A stretch of DNA of 64,000 nt from Rhizobium freirei PRF 81 (lineage in GTDB: Bacteria > Pseudomonadota > Alphaproteobacteria > Rhizobiales > Rhizobiaceae): contig NZ_AQHN01000084.1 in assembly GCF_000359745.1 (NCBI RefSeq), positions 434,001 to 498,000 on the forward strand, in the 5' to 3' direction. Of the stretch, positions 52,552-61,792 are shown piece by piece. The notes beneath the pieces were generated by a model. It ran no database searches. It was not told where the DNA came from and saw only the letters and a program-made list of their open reading frames with translations. A program made the position numbers and the translations under genes. Each line of letters begins with the position of its first letter. Position 1 is the stretch's first letter.

Positions 52552-54606
52552 TTAGCGAAGGGCGGCGGCGATGTTGCCGCCGTCGACGGTGGTTACATCG
52601 GCCGTCGTTCTCTCCGCCAGAGCGTGGTGAACGAAGGCGCGCGCGACGTCTTCGGCCGTCACCTCGAGGCCAAGAAGGTTTCCGCCCATATATTCGGAGA
52701 TGGACAAGCCGCGCGCGGCCGCGCGGTTGGCGATCATTTCGTCATTGAGCAGGCCCGATCGAATACGGTCGGCATTGACGGCATTGACCCGGATCCTGTC
52801 GGCGCCATGCTCCAGCGCATATTGGCGGGACAGGAAGAGGGTTGCTGCTTTCGGAAGTCCATAGGCGCCGAATTTGGCACCTGGATTGACCGCCTGCTTG
52901 GAGGCATTGAAGAGCAGAACGCCGCCGGTCCCCTGCGCCTTCATGATGCGCACGGCGTTTTGCGCCACGCTCTGGTGGGCGAAGAAATTCAGCTCGAAGC
53001 TTTTGCGCAGCAGCGCGTCGTCCATGGTCGCGATCGGGCTCTCCCAGGCGGCGCCCGCATTCGAGACGACAATGTCGACACCGCCGAAAGTGGCGACCGC
53101 TGCATCGAAGGCGGCGCGAACCGAGACCGGGTCCGTTATGTCGCACGCAACACCGATCGAATTATTGCCGGCTGATTTGGCGACCGCCTTTGCCTTCTCG
53201 CCATCGAGGTCGACCACGACGGCATGGGCGCCTTCGGCTGTAAATGCCTTGACGATGGCGGCGCCGATGGCACCCGCCCCGCCGGTCACCAGCACGACCT
53301 GACCGGTGAAGGGCTTGGGCTTGGCACCAGCGAGCTTTGCCTGTTCCAACGACCAATATTCGAGGTCGAACAGATCCGGCCGGCTGACCGGCTCGAACCG
53401 GCCGATCGATTCCGCGTCGCGGGCCGCCTCGATCCACATTTCTCCGACATCGACAGCGATCGTCGCATCCTTGTGGGTTCGGCCGTGACCATACATGCCG
53501 AGACCCGGCACCAGGGTCAGGCGCGGCATCGGATCGAGCATGACGCGCTTGACCTCGTCGCGGGCGTCGTTGCTGCGGAAATATTCGGTATAGTCGGCGG
53601 CAAAGGCGACGACGCGCTCGTCGATGATGCCACGATAGCCGGCGAGATTTTCCTTCGTCGGCGCCGGCAGCACCATCGGTCCGGTCTTGATGCGAATGGA
53701 AAGATCGGGTGTCGAGACGCCGCGTGCAGCCATGTCGGTAACTTCGGCGGCGTTGACGAAGTCGAGGATAGCCGGCGAGGTGCGGAACACGCTGACCATG
53801 CGGTCGAAACGACCTTCGCCCTTGTCGACGGCAACGGCACCGCGCAGCATCGCGGCAATATCGCCGGGGCTTGCGAGATCGGCGGGCAGGGCGGCCGGCG
53901 TGAACGGATGACGGCCATTCCGCTTCACATGGTCTTCCGCCAGCGTCACGTAATGGATCATCCGGCCGTAGGCTTCCTTCGCCGTCTCGCCGAAGGTGAA
54001 TATGCCGTGCTTGTCGAGGATCAGGCCCTCGACCGTCGGATCCTGTTCGAAGACTTCCGCCGCCGCCTTGGCGAGCGCAAATCCGGGCATGATATAGGGT
54101 ACGAAGCCCATCTTCGTGCCGAACAGCTCCGCGCACATTTCCCGGCTTTTCGCCTGGTCGGCGATGGCCAGAATGGCCGTCGAATGGGTGTGGTCGACGA
54201 ACTTATGCGGAAGAAAGGCGTGCAGAAGCGCTTCCACGGAAGGGTTCGGTGCCATGGGATCGATGAGATTGGCGCGCAGCAATGTCACCATGTCCTCGTC
54301 CGACAGCTTTGCGAGCTTCCGGCTCTTCAGAAGCGGTCCGATCCGAACTGCGGGCAGGCCCGGCGGCTCGATGACGCCCATGTCCCAACCGCTGCCTTTG
54401 ACGCAGAGGACGGCGTGGGTATCGCCGACGAGATCCGTCATCTCCGTCTTCACGGAGGTATTGCCGCCCCCATGCAGCACGAGCCGCGGTTCACCTCCCA
54501 AAAGCCGTGTCGTATAGGTGCGCAATGCAAGGTCGCGATTGACGCCCTTGGCCTGATAATCGGCCACGACTTTTTCCGCGACATCGTCGCGCCAGAGACT
54601 TTCCAT
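52552..54606 (-). CDS. Bifunctional class II aldolase/short-chain dehydrogenase (RhaD-like)
   Basis: A 684-residue fusion. The N-terminal class II aldolase has GGGNTS near residue 46 and metal His residues in DHTHSTAILA (about 137-146). The C-terminal SDR (from about 430) has TGGAGAIGAAI, NAG and the catalytic Tyr-x-x-x-Lys as YGLPKAA. Homologues split L-rhamnulose-1-phosphate to DHAP and lactaldehyde and then oxidise the aldehyde. No rhamnose isomerase or kinase gene is near, but mtnK and mtnA are. It may therefore cleave the 5-substituted ribulose-1-phosphate to DHAP plus an aldehyde and oxidise or reduce the latter. GGGAGG precedes the ATG. Confidence 0.88.
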   Translation of the reverse strand: MESLWRDDVAEKVVADYQAKGVNRDLALRTYTTRLLGGEPRLVLHGGGNTSVKTEMTDLVGDTHAVLCVKGSGWDMGVIEPPGLPAVRIGPLLKSRKLAKLSDEDMVTLLRANLIDPMAPNPSVEALLHAFLPHKFVDHTHSTAILAIADQAKSREMCAELFGTKMGFVPYIMPGFALAKAAAEVFEQDPTVEGLILDKHGIFTFGETAKEAYGRMIHYVTLAEDHVKRNGRHPFTPAALPADLASPGDIAAMLRGAVAVDKGEGRFDRMVSVFRTSPAILDFVNAAEVTDMAARGVSTPDLSIRIKTGPMVLPAPTKENLAGYRGIIDERVVAFAADYTEYFRSNDARDEVKRVMLDPMPRLTLVPGLGMYGHGRTHKDATIAVDVGEMWIEAARDAESIGRFEPVSRPDLFDLEYWSLEQAKLAGAKPKPFTGQVVLVTGGAGAIGAAIVKAFTAEGAHAVVVDLDGEKAKAVAKSAGNNSIGVACDITDPVSVRAAFDAAVATFGGVDIVVSNAGAAWESPIATMDDALLRKSFELNFFAHQSVAQNAVRIMKAQGTGGVLLFNASKQAVNPGAKFGAYGLPKAATLFLSRQYALEHGADRIRVNAVNADRIRSGLLNDEMIANRAAARGLSISEYMGGNLLGLEVTAEDVARAFVHHALAERTTADVTTVDGGNIAAALR

Positions 54607-54663
54607 TCTAGTTTACCTCCCGGTGAGACGGCCCTTTCCCGATCGGTGGGCCATGTGACAGGC

Positions 54664-55644
54664 TCAGGTCTTGCCTGAGCTGTTTCTGTCGAGCCCTTCT
54701 GTGTTCCAGCGATCGAGGATCCGCCGCGCCATCGAGGCTGTAACGACGAGGTGCGAGGCGAAGCCGCCTTTGAGCGCAGCGACCAGGGGTTCGAATTTGC
54801 TGTCTTCCTGCACCACGAGCATGCGCTTCTTGATCGCGCGGATGGAGCCGAGATCGGCAGACATGCAGCGGCGGTTATGGCCGCAGTCCATCCATTGGCC
54901 ATCGCGGTCAATGAGCTGCCCGGCGATGACGCCCGCCGCACCGTTGCTGCCCATCGCGTGCATTTCTGCCGCTGAAAGCGCGCCGCATTTGACGAGGTGG
55001 CTATCCTCCTCGATGCCGCCCACCGAATAGAGCGCGAGCTGGCAGTCGGAAATGGTGGCAAGCTGCTCGCGAATGACGGGCTCGGAGCGCAGTTCTTCCG
55101 CAAGCCGTTCCGAGGAGAGAACAAGCGGCGCATAGAGATTGATGCCTTCGGCATTGAGCCGCCGGGCGATTTCCGTCGTGCATTGATCGGGGCGATAGGA
55201 ATAGGGCGCGCCGAGATTGCCGCAGAGCTGGACCACCGTGACGCCGCGCAGATCGGCAAAGGGCATGACGTCGGCAATATGATAGACGGTGCGTCCCCAG
55301 GCGACGCCGATCCGGTCGCCCTTGTTGATGAGTTCGAGGAAGACGGAGGCCGCGACAACAGGCATTTCTGCCGCCGGATCCATGGCTTGCCGGTCTTCCG
55401 GCACGATCCAGACGGACGTCAGGCCCGTCGCGTCCTCCAGCTCCCGGGCAAGAACATCATCCGAGAAGAGTTCGTTAGAGGTGGTGATCGAGACGATCCC
55501 CATTTCGCGCGCGCGGCGCAGATACATGGCAATCGATGCGCGCGAGATCTCCAGGCGCTGAGCCACTTCATCCTGGCGCATGCCATGCGTGTAGTAGAGC
55601 CAGGCGGCCTTGTGAATTATCTGATCGTTGGAGCGGATCGGCAT
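54664..55644 (-). CDS. SorC/DeoR-family sugar-phosphate-responsive regulator
   Basis: A 326-residue regulator with an N-terminal helix-turn-helix (MRQDEVAQRLEISRASIAMYLRRARE) and a SorC-type sugar-phosphate-binding domain (GVAWGRTVYHIADVMP, VVQLCGNLG). AAAGAG precedes the ATG. It lies 57 bp upstream of the aldolase fusion on the same strand, so the two form a transcription unit. It likely responds to a phosphorylated intermediate of the pathway and binds the TGACAT-containing sites here and between mtnK and the transporter. Confidence 0.85.
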   Translation of the reverse strand: MPIRSNDQIIHKAAWLYYTHGMRQDEVAQRLEISRASIAMYLRRAREMGIVSITTSNELFSDDVLARELEDATGLTSVWIVPEDRQAMDPAAEMPVVAASVFLELINKGDRIGVAWGRTVYHIADVMPFADLRGVTVVQLCGNLGAPYSYRPDQCTTEIARRLNAEGINLYAPLVLSSERLAEELRSEPVIREQLATISDCQLALYSVGGIEEDSHLVKCGALSAAEMHAMGSNGAAGVIAGQLIDRDGQWMDCGHNRRCMSADLGSIRAIKKRMLVVQEDSKFEPLVAALKGGFASHLVVTASMARRILDRWNTEGLDRNSSGKT

Positions 55645-55658
55645 GCTGCTCTTTCAAA

Positions 55659-55680
55659 ATGAATACCCTGACATAATTCA
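55659..55680. promoter_or_regulatory. Candidate SorC operator upstream of its own gene
   Basis: ATGAAT (55659-55664) and ATTCAT (near 55676-55681) form an inverted repeat around CCTGACATAATT (55667-55678), which matches CCTGACATCATT at 47818-47829 in 11 of 12 bases. A second TGAC repeat (GCTGACAAAAGTCA) follows. The position, about 15-35 bp upstream of the start codon, suits autoregulation. Confidence 0.4.
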
Positions 55681-55863
55681 TCATGGCTGACAAAAGTCAA
55701 TGCAAAAGCAGGCGGAGCGAGTTGGAGGAATTAGAATAAGAATGGCGGCGCTTCGACCAAGGGCTTGTTGCCAGCGGCTATCGGTCGATACCTTGAGCCG
55801 GCAGGCGCTCAAGATGATCCTTGTAAAGCGTAAACAGGCCGGTTCGCGATGTCCAACCATATG

Positions 55864-55899
55864 CGCGTGGCGCGAAGAACCAGGTCCTCGCGCCACGCG
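55864..55899. terminator. Strong hairpin downstream of the efflux operon
   Basis: CGCGTGGCGCGA (55864-55875) pairs perfectly over 12 bp with TCGCGCCACGCG (55888-55899), loop 12 nt. It lies 16 bp beyond the end of the minus-strand DHA2 gene and ahead of the SorC promoter. It lacks a T-run, so it may be a terminator or mRNA-stabilising hairpin. The rest of the 55681-55863 spacer shows nothing notable. Confidence 0.5.
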
Positions 55900-55914
55900 G
55901 ATCCTGCGCCTGTC

Positions 55915-57498
55915 TCAGTGAGCGCCCGCTCCGCCGCCGGGGGCGGGCTTGCGGGCAAAAAGGACGGCGACTGCCGCTGTGGCCAGCAGGATGCCGATCA
56001 CGGCGAAGGTGTCGCTGAAGCCCATGATCAGTGCCTGCCGCCTGACGATGCTGCCGAGAGCGACCGTCGCTTTCTGCACGGCCAGGGCATGATCGGAGAC
56101 CCCATGCGAGAGGAAGTAATTGGTCACCTGCGTCAGCCGCTCCCTTACCTCGTCGCGCGACAAGGTCACCGACTGGCCGATGATGTTGGAGTGGAACTGC
56201 TCGCGCTTGGTGAGCACCGTGCCGAGCGTCGCCGTTCCGACAGCACCTCCGAGGTTTCTGAGCATGTTGGTCAGGCCGGACGCCGCGGCGGCATCGGCCG
56301 CTGCGATGCCGGCGGTGGTAATTGCCGTGATCGGCGTGATGACCATGGCCTGGCCGACGGCGCGCACGATATTCGGGATCCAGAATTGGTCGCCGGCGGT
56401 ATCGGCCGAAAGCGTGACGTTCATGAAGCAGCTTATCGCGAAGATGCCGATGCCAAGAAAGCCGATATAGCGGACGTCGAAGTGCTTCATCATCATCGGA
56501 ACCAGCGGGATCAGGATGAGCTGCGGCAGGCCGGTCCAGGCGAGCACGTTGCCGATCTGCTCGGCGTTGTAGCGCTGCACCTGGCCGAGATATTGCGGCA
56601 GGATGTAGACCGAGCCGAAGAGAGCGAAGCCGACCAGCACATTGACGAGAACGCCGATGCCGAAATTGCGCTGTTTCAACAGCCGCAGTTTCACCAGAGG
56701 ATTCTGGACCGTCAGCTCGATCCAGATGAAGGCTCCGAGCGAAACGACGGCGATGGCGCTGAGCTTCAGGATGAAGGGCGAGGAGAACCAGTCGTCCTTG
56801 TTGCCTTCCTCAAGCACGGTTTGCAGCGCCGAGAGCCCGATCGCCATTGTGACGATCCCCGCCCAATCGCCCTGCTTCAGAAGGCCGAGCTGCATCGGGG
56901 CCTTTTCGAGTGTAAGGGCAAGGGCGATCGCCATGACGGCGCTCGGCAGGGCATTGATGAAGAAGATCGTCTGCCAGCCATAATTCTCGGTCAGATAGCC
57001 GCCGATGGTGGGGCCGATCGCCGGGGCAACCGTGACCGAGAGAGCGAAGATGGCAAGCCCCGTCGGCTGCTGCGCCTTGGGCAGCTTGGTGAGGATCATG
57101 GTGAAGGCCATGGGGATGAGCACGCCGCCGGCGAAGCCTTGCAGCCCGCGCAGCACGATCATGGTGCCAAGATCATGGGCAAAGGCACAGGCGATCGAGA
57201 ATAGCGGAAACAGGATCGAATTGACGAGAATATAGCGGCGAAACGAAAAGACGCTGCTGAAAAAGGCGGTCAGCGGAATGACGACGATCTCGCCGATCAG
57301 GTAGGAGGTCGATATCCAGGCGCCGTTGTCGACGCCCGTGCCGATGCCGCCTTCTATGTCGAGGAGAGAGGCGTTGGTGATCTGTATGTTGAGAATTGCC
57401 ATAAAGGCGCCGATCATGCCGGCAAGCACGGCAATCCATTCTTTGGTGCTGGCCCTCGCACCCGGCTGCGGGACGGCGGCGGTTGTGATCGTTGACAT
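55915..57498 (-). CDS. DHA2-family MFS multidrug efflux permease (EmrB type)
   Basis: A 527-residue proton antiporter with 14 predicted membrane segments. GIGTGVDNGAWISTSYLIGEIVVIPL (TM2 region) and GLQGFAGGVLIPMAFTMIL (motif C-like) are typical of EmrB. GAGGAG lies before the ATG. It is encoded 26 bp downstream of an EmrA-like membrane-fusion gene, with which it should form an inner-membrane-to-outer-membrane efflux system. The next gene upstream is a divergent TetR regulator. Confidence 0.88.
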   Translation of the reverse strand: MSTITTAAVPQPGARASTKEWIAVLAGMIGAFMAILNIQITNASLLDIEGGIGTGVDNGAWISTSYLIGEIVVIPLTAFFSSVFSFRRYILVNSILFPLFSIACAFAHDLGTMIVLRGLQGFAGGVLIPMAFTMILTKLPKAQQPTGLAIFALSVTVAPAIGPTIGGYLTENYGWQTIFFINALPSAVMAIALALTLEKAPMQLGLLKQGDWAGIVTMAIGLSALQTVLEEGNKDDWFSSPFILKLSAIAVVSLGAFIWIELTVQNPLVKLRLLKQRNFGIGVLVNVLVGFALFGSVYILPQYLGQVQRYNAEQIGNVLAWTGLPQLILIPLVPMMMKHFDVRYIGFLGIGIFAISCFMNVTLSADTAGDQFWIPNIVRAVGQAMVITPITAITTAGIAAADAAAASGLTNMLRNLGGAVGTATLGTVLTKREQFHSNIIGQSVTLSRDEVRERLTQVTNYFLSHGVSDHALAVQKATVALGSIVRRQALIMGFSDTFAVIGILLATAAVAVLFARKPAPGGGAGAH

Positions 57499-57524
57499 GG
57501 TTTAATACTCCTCATCCCCAGCAT

Positions 57525-58706
57525 TCACGCGCCGTGGCCTTGATCGGCCGTCTTGATGTCGATGCTCGGTTGCACCGACATGCCGGGGCGCAGGTCGCCG
57601 GATGTTGTGCTGTCGGCGTCAAGCACGATCTTCACCGGGATGCGCTGCACCACTTTCGTGAAATTGCCCGTGGCATTGTCCGGCGGCAGCAGCGCGAATT
57701 CCTGGCCGCTGGCGGGCGCCAGGCTGTCGACATGGCCGTGATAGGTGCGGCCGGGGAACATATCGACTTCGATGTCGACCGGCTGGCCGGCATGCACGTC
57801 GGTCAGCTGGGTCTCCTTGTAATTGGCAATGATGTAGGCGGCCGATGTCGGCACCACCGACATCAGCTGCGTGCCGGCCTGAACATATTGGCCGACGCGG
57901 AGCGAGCGATTGCCGACGACGCCGTCGAGCGGGGCGGTGATCGCCGTATAGGAGAGATTGAGCTCGGCTTGGCTCTGGACCGCCCGATCATGGGCAAGCG
58001 TTGCCTTGGCCTGAGCCAGCTGCGCTTTCAACAGATCGACCTGCTTGGTCGTTGCCGCAAGCGACGCAGTGTCGCGACTGATGGCGGCGCGGGTAGCGAC
58101 GATCTGAGCGGCGGCCTGCTGTGCGGTCTGCACCGCAGCGTAACCATTCACTGAAAGGCTCGCATAGCGCTTGTCGTTCTGCTCGGCAAAGGTCTCGTTG
58201 GCCTTGTCGACGTCGATGGTCGCCTGGGCAGCCGATATCAGCGACTGCTGCATGTCGAGAGAGGCCTGCTTGGCCTCGACATCGGCAAGAGCCGCGGCAA
58301 CATCGGCCTTGGCCTGATCGAGCGCCGTCTTGAAGTCGCGATCGTCAATGCGGGCAAGCACTTGTCCCGCCTTGACCGCCTGATTGTCGTCGACGAGGAC
58401 ATTGGTGACATAGCCCGAGATTTTCGGTGCAATAGCGCTGTTGTCGGCCTGCACATAAGCATCGTCGGTCGATATCTGGAACCGGCCGATCGTCCAGTAA
58501 TTGTGCCCGTAATAGGCCGCGGCGGCGATGACAACGAGCGCCGTCGCGCCGAGCAGGAACGATTTTCCGCGCTTCGCCGCCGGCTTTTCCTCAGATACAA
58601 TCCGTGCCAATTCCGCCGGCACGCCCGGCTTGCCGGCGTCCATCGACGGAGCCTCTGAGGCGGCTGCCTGCTTGCCGGCATTCAATACATGAACCTTGCT
58701 TTCCAT
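57525..58706 (-). CDS. HlyD/EmrA-family membrane fusion protein
   Basis: A 393-residue periplasmic adaptor. A single N-terminal membrane anchor (FLLGATALVVIAAAAYYG, about 50-67) precedes the barrel-sandwich (lipoyl) halves that flank a coiled-coil hairpin, rich in Ala, Gln and Lys (ALADVEAKQASLDMQQSL...). The C-terminal beta-barrel includes GRTYHGHVDSLAPASG. GGGAG precedes the ATG of MESKVH; a start 16 codons upstream is less likely. It forms an operon with the EmrB-like gene. Confidence 0.86.
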   Translation of the reverse strand: MESKVHVLNAGKQAAASEAPSMDAGKPGVPAELARIVSEEKPAAKRGKSFLLGATALVVIAAAAYYGHNYWTIGRFQISTDDAYVQADNSAIAPKISGYVTNVLVDDNQAVKAGQVLARIDDRDFKTALDQAKADVAAALADVEAKQASLDMQQSLISAAQATIDVDKANETFAEQNDKRYASLSVNGYAAVQTAQQAAAQIVATRAAISRDTASLAATTKQVDLLKAQLAQAKATLAHDRAVQSQAELNLSYTAITAPLDGVVGNRSLRVGQYVQAGTQLMSVVPTSAAYIIANYKETQLTDVHAGQPVDIEVDMFPGRTYHGHVDSLAPASGQEFALLPPDNATGNFTKVVQRIPVKIVLDADSTTSGDLRPGMSVQPSIDIKTADQGHGA

Positions 58707-58786
58707 TGCTGCTACTCCCGAAGGACCGGTTTCGACGGATGGATAGGCCGCCAAAATTCTCGGTTCGATATTTAGGAAACTTGCTG

Positions 58787-58835
58787 TTTTCCAAAATATG
58801 CGCTATAAAATGGAAGTCAACGGGAATTTGGAAAA
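58787..58835. promoter_or_regulatory. Candidate TetR operator between emrA-like and tetR-like genes
   Basis: TTTTCCAAA (58787-58795) and TTTGGAAAA (58827-58835) are perfect inverted copies 31 bp apart. Just upstream, TTTAGGAAAC (58771-58780) makes a second, shorter dyad with the first copy. The distal copy is 5 bp from the TetR start codon. The arrangement suggests two bound dimers controlling both divergent genes. Confidence 0.6.
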
Positions 58836-58840
58836 TTATC

Positions 58841-59488
58841 ATGATCGAAATTCAATTAATCGAGAAGCGGTCGAGGGGTCGCCCCCAGATCCGTTGCGAC
58901 GACGATACGAAAAGCCTGATCATAGAGGCAGCGGACACCCAGTTTCGGGAAAACGGCTATGCCGCCGCAAGCATCAACGCGATCGCACAAACGGCAGGGG
59001 TCTCGACGAAGACGCTCTACAGGCTGTTCCCGGCCAAGGCGGATTTGCTGTCCAGCATCATTTCCGATCGCATCAATCGGTTCTTCCTGGCGCTTGACCA
59101 GTCGACGCTCGCAACGATGGATGTGCGGCAGGGGCTGGAGCGGTTGCTGACGGCCTACGGCATGTTGACGATGTCGGATGATACGGTCGACATGATGCGC
59201 CTCATTATCGCGGAATCCGACCGCTTTCCCGAAATCGCAAAGAGCTTCTACGAGACCGCCATCGTCGGTTCAAATGCGGTGATGGAGAAATGGCTGACAA
59301 CGCAGGTCGAACGAGGGCTGATCAAGCTCGAGGATCCGCACATGGCCTCCGGCATGCTGCGCGGAATGATGATCATGGAACCGCAGCGCGCCGCGATCCT
59401 GCGTCAACAGAAGACGCCCGGTATCGACGACATTGCCCAGCGCGCCCGGATATGCGCCGACATCTTCCTGAAGGGATGCCAAGTTTGA
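58841..59488 (+). CDS. TetR-family regulator of the efflux pair
   Basis: A 215-residue repressor. The N-terminal helix-turn-helix (about 20-66; NAIAQTAGVSTKTLYRLFPAKADLL) is followed by a TetR C-terminal ligand domain. MIEIQLIEKRSRGRPQ is the natural start, since the longer in-frame extension runs back through the operator and the emrA-like gene. Its Shine-Dalgarno sequence is weak. It is divergent from the EmrA/EmrB-like operon and likely represses it until a toxic compound binds. Confidence 0.85.
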   Translation: MIEIQLIEKRSRGRPQIRCDDDTKSLIIEAADTQFRENGYAAASINAIAQTAGVSTKTLYRLFPAKADLLSSIISDRINRFFLALDQSTLATMDVRQGLERLLTAYGMLTMSDDTVDMMRLIIAESDRFPEIAKSFYETAIVGSNAVMEKWLTTQVERGLIKLEDPHMASGMLRGMMIMEPQRAAILRQQKTPGIDDIAQRARICADIFLKGCQV

Positions 59489-59574
59489 CCGGTGGCATGT
59501 CGATTGATCTCGAAGAGCTGGGGCGCTGTTGCCACGTTGTGAGCGAATGAAAGAGTGAGGAGTGCAGCTGCGCC

Positions 59575-60045
59575 TCAGTCGTCTTGCGGCGCAGTTCTTG
59601 GGCACAAAGCCCGAAAGATCCCCATATTGGTCGGATAGCCGGACGCGGAGGAACCATCAGCGGCCTCATTCGTCTGCAGATCCACCAGCCGATATTTGGC
59701 CGTGCTGCCGGCCGCAGGATTGCGGCCCTGGAATTGATGCCGGTCGCCAGCGAAATCCGTAAAAACTCCGGTTTTGCAATTGGCCTGGATGAGGTCGTTC
59801 AACGGCGTCGCCAGTTCCTGTTTGATACAATCCGGCGTGATTTTTTGGACATACTCTCGGCAGAAGGCGACTGCGTTTTCCCGTGTGTGCTTGGTCCGGA
59901 TTTCCGCATGCGACGTATCGAGGCCCGACATGCTGACGATCGTCACCTCCATCCCGGCGCGAGAGCCGTAATAGATGGTGCCGGATGCAAACGCCGTCGT
60001 GCAACTCGTAGTCATTGCGAAAAATGCAAGAAATAGAATTTTCAT
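59575..60045 (-). CDS. Small secreted hypothetical protein
   Basis: A 156-residue protein. The N-terminus (MKILFLAFFAMTTSCTTAFA) is a Sec signal peptide, and a Cys within it could be a lipobox-like residue but is poorly placed. The mature part has three Cys residues and no domain I recognise (SGTIYYGSRAGMEVTIVSM...). The start with the signal peptide is chosen over an ATG 21 codons upstream. It is convergent with the TetR gene, and no partner genes are obvious. Function unknown; probably periplasmic. Confidence 0.6.
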   Translation of the reverse strand: MKILFLAFFAMTTSCTTAFASGTIYYGSRAGMEVTIVSMSGLDTSHAEIRTKHTRENAVAFCREYVQKITPDCIKQELATPLNDLIQANCKTGVFTDFAGDRHQFQGRNPAAGSTAKYRLVDLQTNEAADGSSASGYPTNMGIFRALCPRTAPQDD

Positions 60046-60163
60046 CGTCGCCCCCGCTTTGTGCGTGAGTAAACAGGCAAAGCATGGAAAAGTCGAGCAG
60101 ACGGTCATCTCGGACTTTTAGGGGAGGCAGAACTGAAGCAGGTAGCCCGCTCGTTCGGTTCCG

Positions 60164-61792
60164 TCATGTTGCGTCGAGATAGGGCTTCAAAGGCATGTCG
60201 TCATGCCGCGGCACCGTCTGCCGTTCGATCATATGATGGATGATTGGCGGCTGGTCGCCGCGGTGCAGCGCGTCGAGGTGCTCTGAGACCTCGACGTCGG
60301 CGTGCGTTTGGCGCTGGCTGTGGCGGACATAGTCGATCCAGGTCGGCAGATGATAGCTCTCAGTCCAGGTATTCGGCTTTTCCAGATCGCGCAGCAGCGA
60401 CCATTGCTTTGCGCCGTCCCGGATCCTCATCCTGCGGCGCTGCGCCATGACGGCCAGGAATTCCGGCACGTCTTCCTGATCGATGCTGTAATCCACCATG
60501 ACCAGGATCGGGCCACTTCGAGAGCGCAGGTCGAGCTGCAGCTGCGGCTCGCTGAACGTATTCGTCGGATCGAGATTGAGGGATTCGAAATCCGGTTGCC
60601 GCAACAGAAGACCGAGCAGGCCGCCCATCGCGAGCGTGACGCTCGCGATAAGGAGGGCGCCGGTGACGCCATGGCTGTCGGCCAATTCACCCCAGAGCCA
60701 GCTTCCGGCCGCCATGCCGCCGAAGGTGGCGGTCTGGTAGAGCGACAAGGCCCTGCCAACGACCCAACGCGGCGTGGAAAGCTGAACCGTGACGTTGAAC
60801 AGCGAGAAGGCCTGTACCCATGCCACGCCTGCAGGCATCAGCAGTAGACAGCTCAGCCACACCTGATTGCTCAGCGCCAGGAGGAAGCTGCTGAGAGCGA
60901 GCGTAAAGAATGCGCCGCGGATCACCCATTCGTTGCTCAGGAGATCGCGAATGCGGCCGATCAGGAGCGCACCGCAGATCGCGCCGAAGCCGAAGAAGCC
61001 GAGCATGATGCCGTAGGTGATTGCCGTGCCGTGCACATGGTCGCGCGCGACGAGGGGCAAAAGCGCCAGAATGACGATCGCCGTGAGCCCGAAGGCGAAG
61101 CCGCGGCACATCACCTTGAGCAGGTTCGGCGACATCAGGACGTAGCGGAATCCGGCCGACATGGCACTGCCGAAGGGCTCGCGCGGCAGCATGTTGCGGG
61201 CAGGGGCCTTCTTCCAGCGCCACAGGGCGAAAATCAGGGCGATATAACAGAAGACATTGAAGAGAAACGCAAAGGCGGCACCGGCGGCGGCGACGATGAC
61301 GCCGCCGATCGCCGGCCCGATGCTGCGCATCAGATTGTAGCTCATGCTGTTGAGTGCGACGGCGCCTGGCAAATGGTCGCGCGGCACGACATCGCCCATC
61401 GAGGCCTGCCATGACGGGTTGTGCAGGGCGCCGCCGCAGCCGATCAGGAAGGTGAGGCTCAACAGCAGCCAGGGCGTCAAGGCGTTGCCGTAGGACAGCA
61501 CCGCCAGCGTCGCGGATACGCACAGCATCAGCATCTGCGCGATTAGCATGATTTGTCTTCGATCGTAGTTATCGGCAAGCGCGCCGGCTGCGAGCGAGAA
61601 GATCATGACAGGCAAGGTGGTGGAGGATTGAACCAGCGCCACCATGCCGTGGGATGTGGCAAGGCTGGTCATGAGCCAGGCAGCACCGACGCCTTCGACC
61701 AATCCGCCGAGATTTGAGATGAGCGTTGCCGACCAGAGCGAGCGGAATGTCTTGGACTGAAACGCGACGAGCGGAGAGGTTCTTTTGGGCAT
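60164..61792 (-). CDS. MFS-3 family transporter with C-terminal monooxygenase-like domain
   Basis: A 542-residue protein. Residues 1-410 form a 12-segment MFS permease of the EntS/DUF894 type (WLMTSLATSHGMVALVQSS, GALADNYDRRQIM, NPSWQASMGDVVPRDHLPGAVALNS). The last 110 residues (GPILVMVDYSIDQEDVPEFLAVM...) resemble an antibiotic-biosynthesis-monooxygenase (ABM) ferredoxin-like domain, a fusion known in this family. It probably exports a siderophore-like or aromatic small molecule. The ATG of MPKRTSPL is preferred to one 22 codons upstream; the ribosome-binding site is weak. Confidence 0.8.
   Translation of the reverse strand: MPKRTSPLVAFQSKTFRSLWSATLISNLGGLVEGVGAAWLMTSLATSHGMVALVQSSTTLPVMIFSLAAGALADNYDRRQIMLIAQMLMLCVSATLAVLSYGNALTPWLLLSLTFLIGCGGALHNPSWQASMGDVVPRDHLPGAVALNSMSYNLMRSIGPAIGGVIVAAAGAAFAFLFNVFCYIALIFALWRWKKAPARNMLPREPFGSAMSAGFRYVLMSPNLLKVMCRGFAFGLTAIVILALLPLVARDHVHGTAITYGIMLGFFGFGAICGALLIGRIRDLLSNEWVIRGAFFTLALSSFLLALSNQVWLSCLLLMPAGVAWVQAFSLFNVTVQLSTPRWVVGRALSLYQTATFGGMAAGSWLWGELADSHGVTGALLIASVTLAMGGLLGLLLRQPDFESLNLDPTNTFSEPQLQLDLRSRSGPILVMVDYSIDQEDVPEFLAVMAQRRRMRIRDGAKQWSLLRDLEKPNTWTESYHLPTWIDYVRHSQRQTHADVEVSEHLDALHRGDQPPIIHHMIERQTVPRHDDMPLKPYLDAT

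Noticed and set aside
53224..54678. A 484-codon plus-strand frame antisense to the aldolase/dehydrogenase fusion
   Set aside because: No domain or start signal; the minus-strand fusion is unambiguous.
55849..57204. A 451-codon plus-strand frame antisense to the DHA2 efflux permease
   Set aside because: Its His/Asp/Arg-rich translation is the complement of membrane-segment codons.
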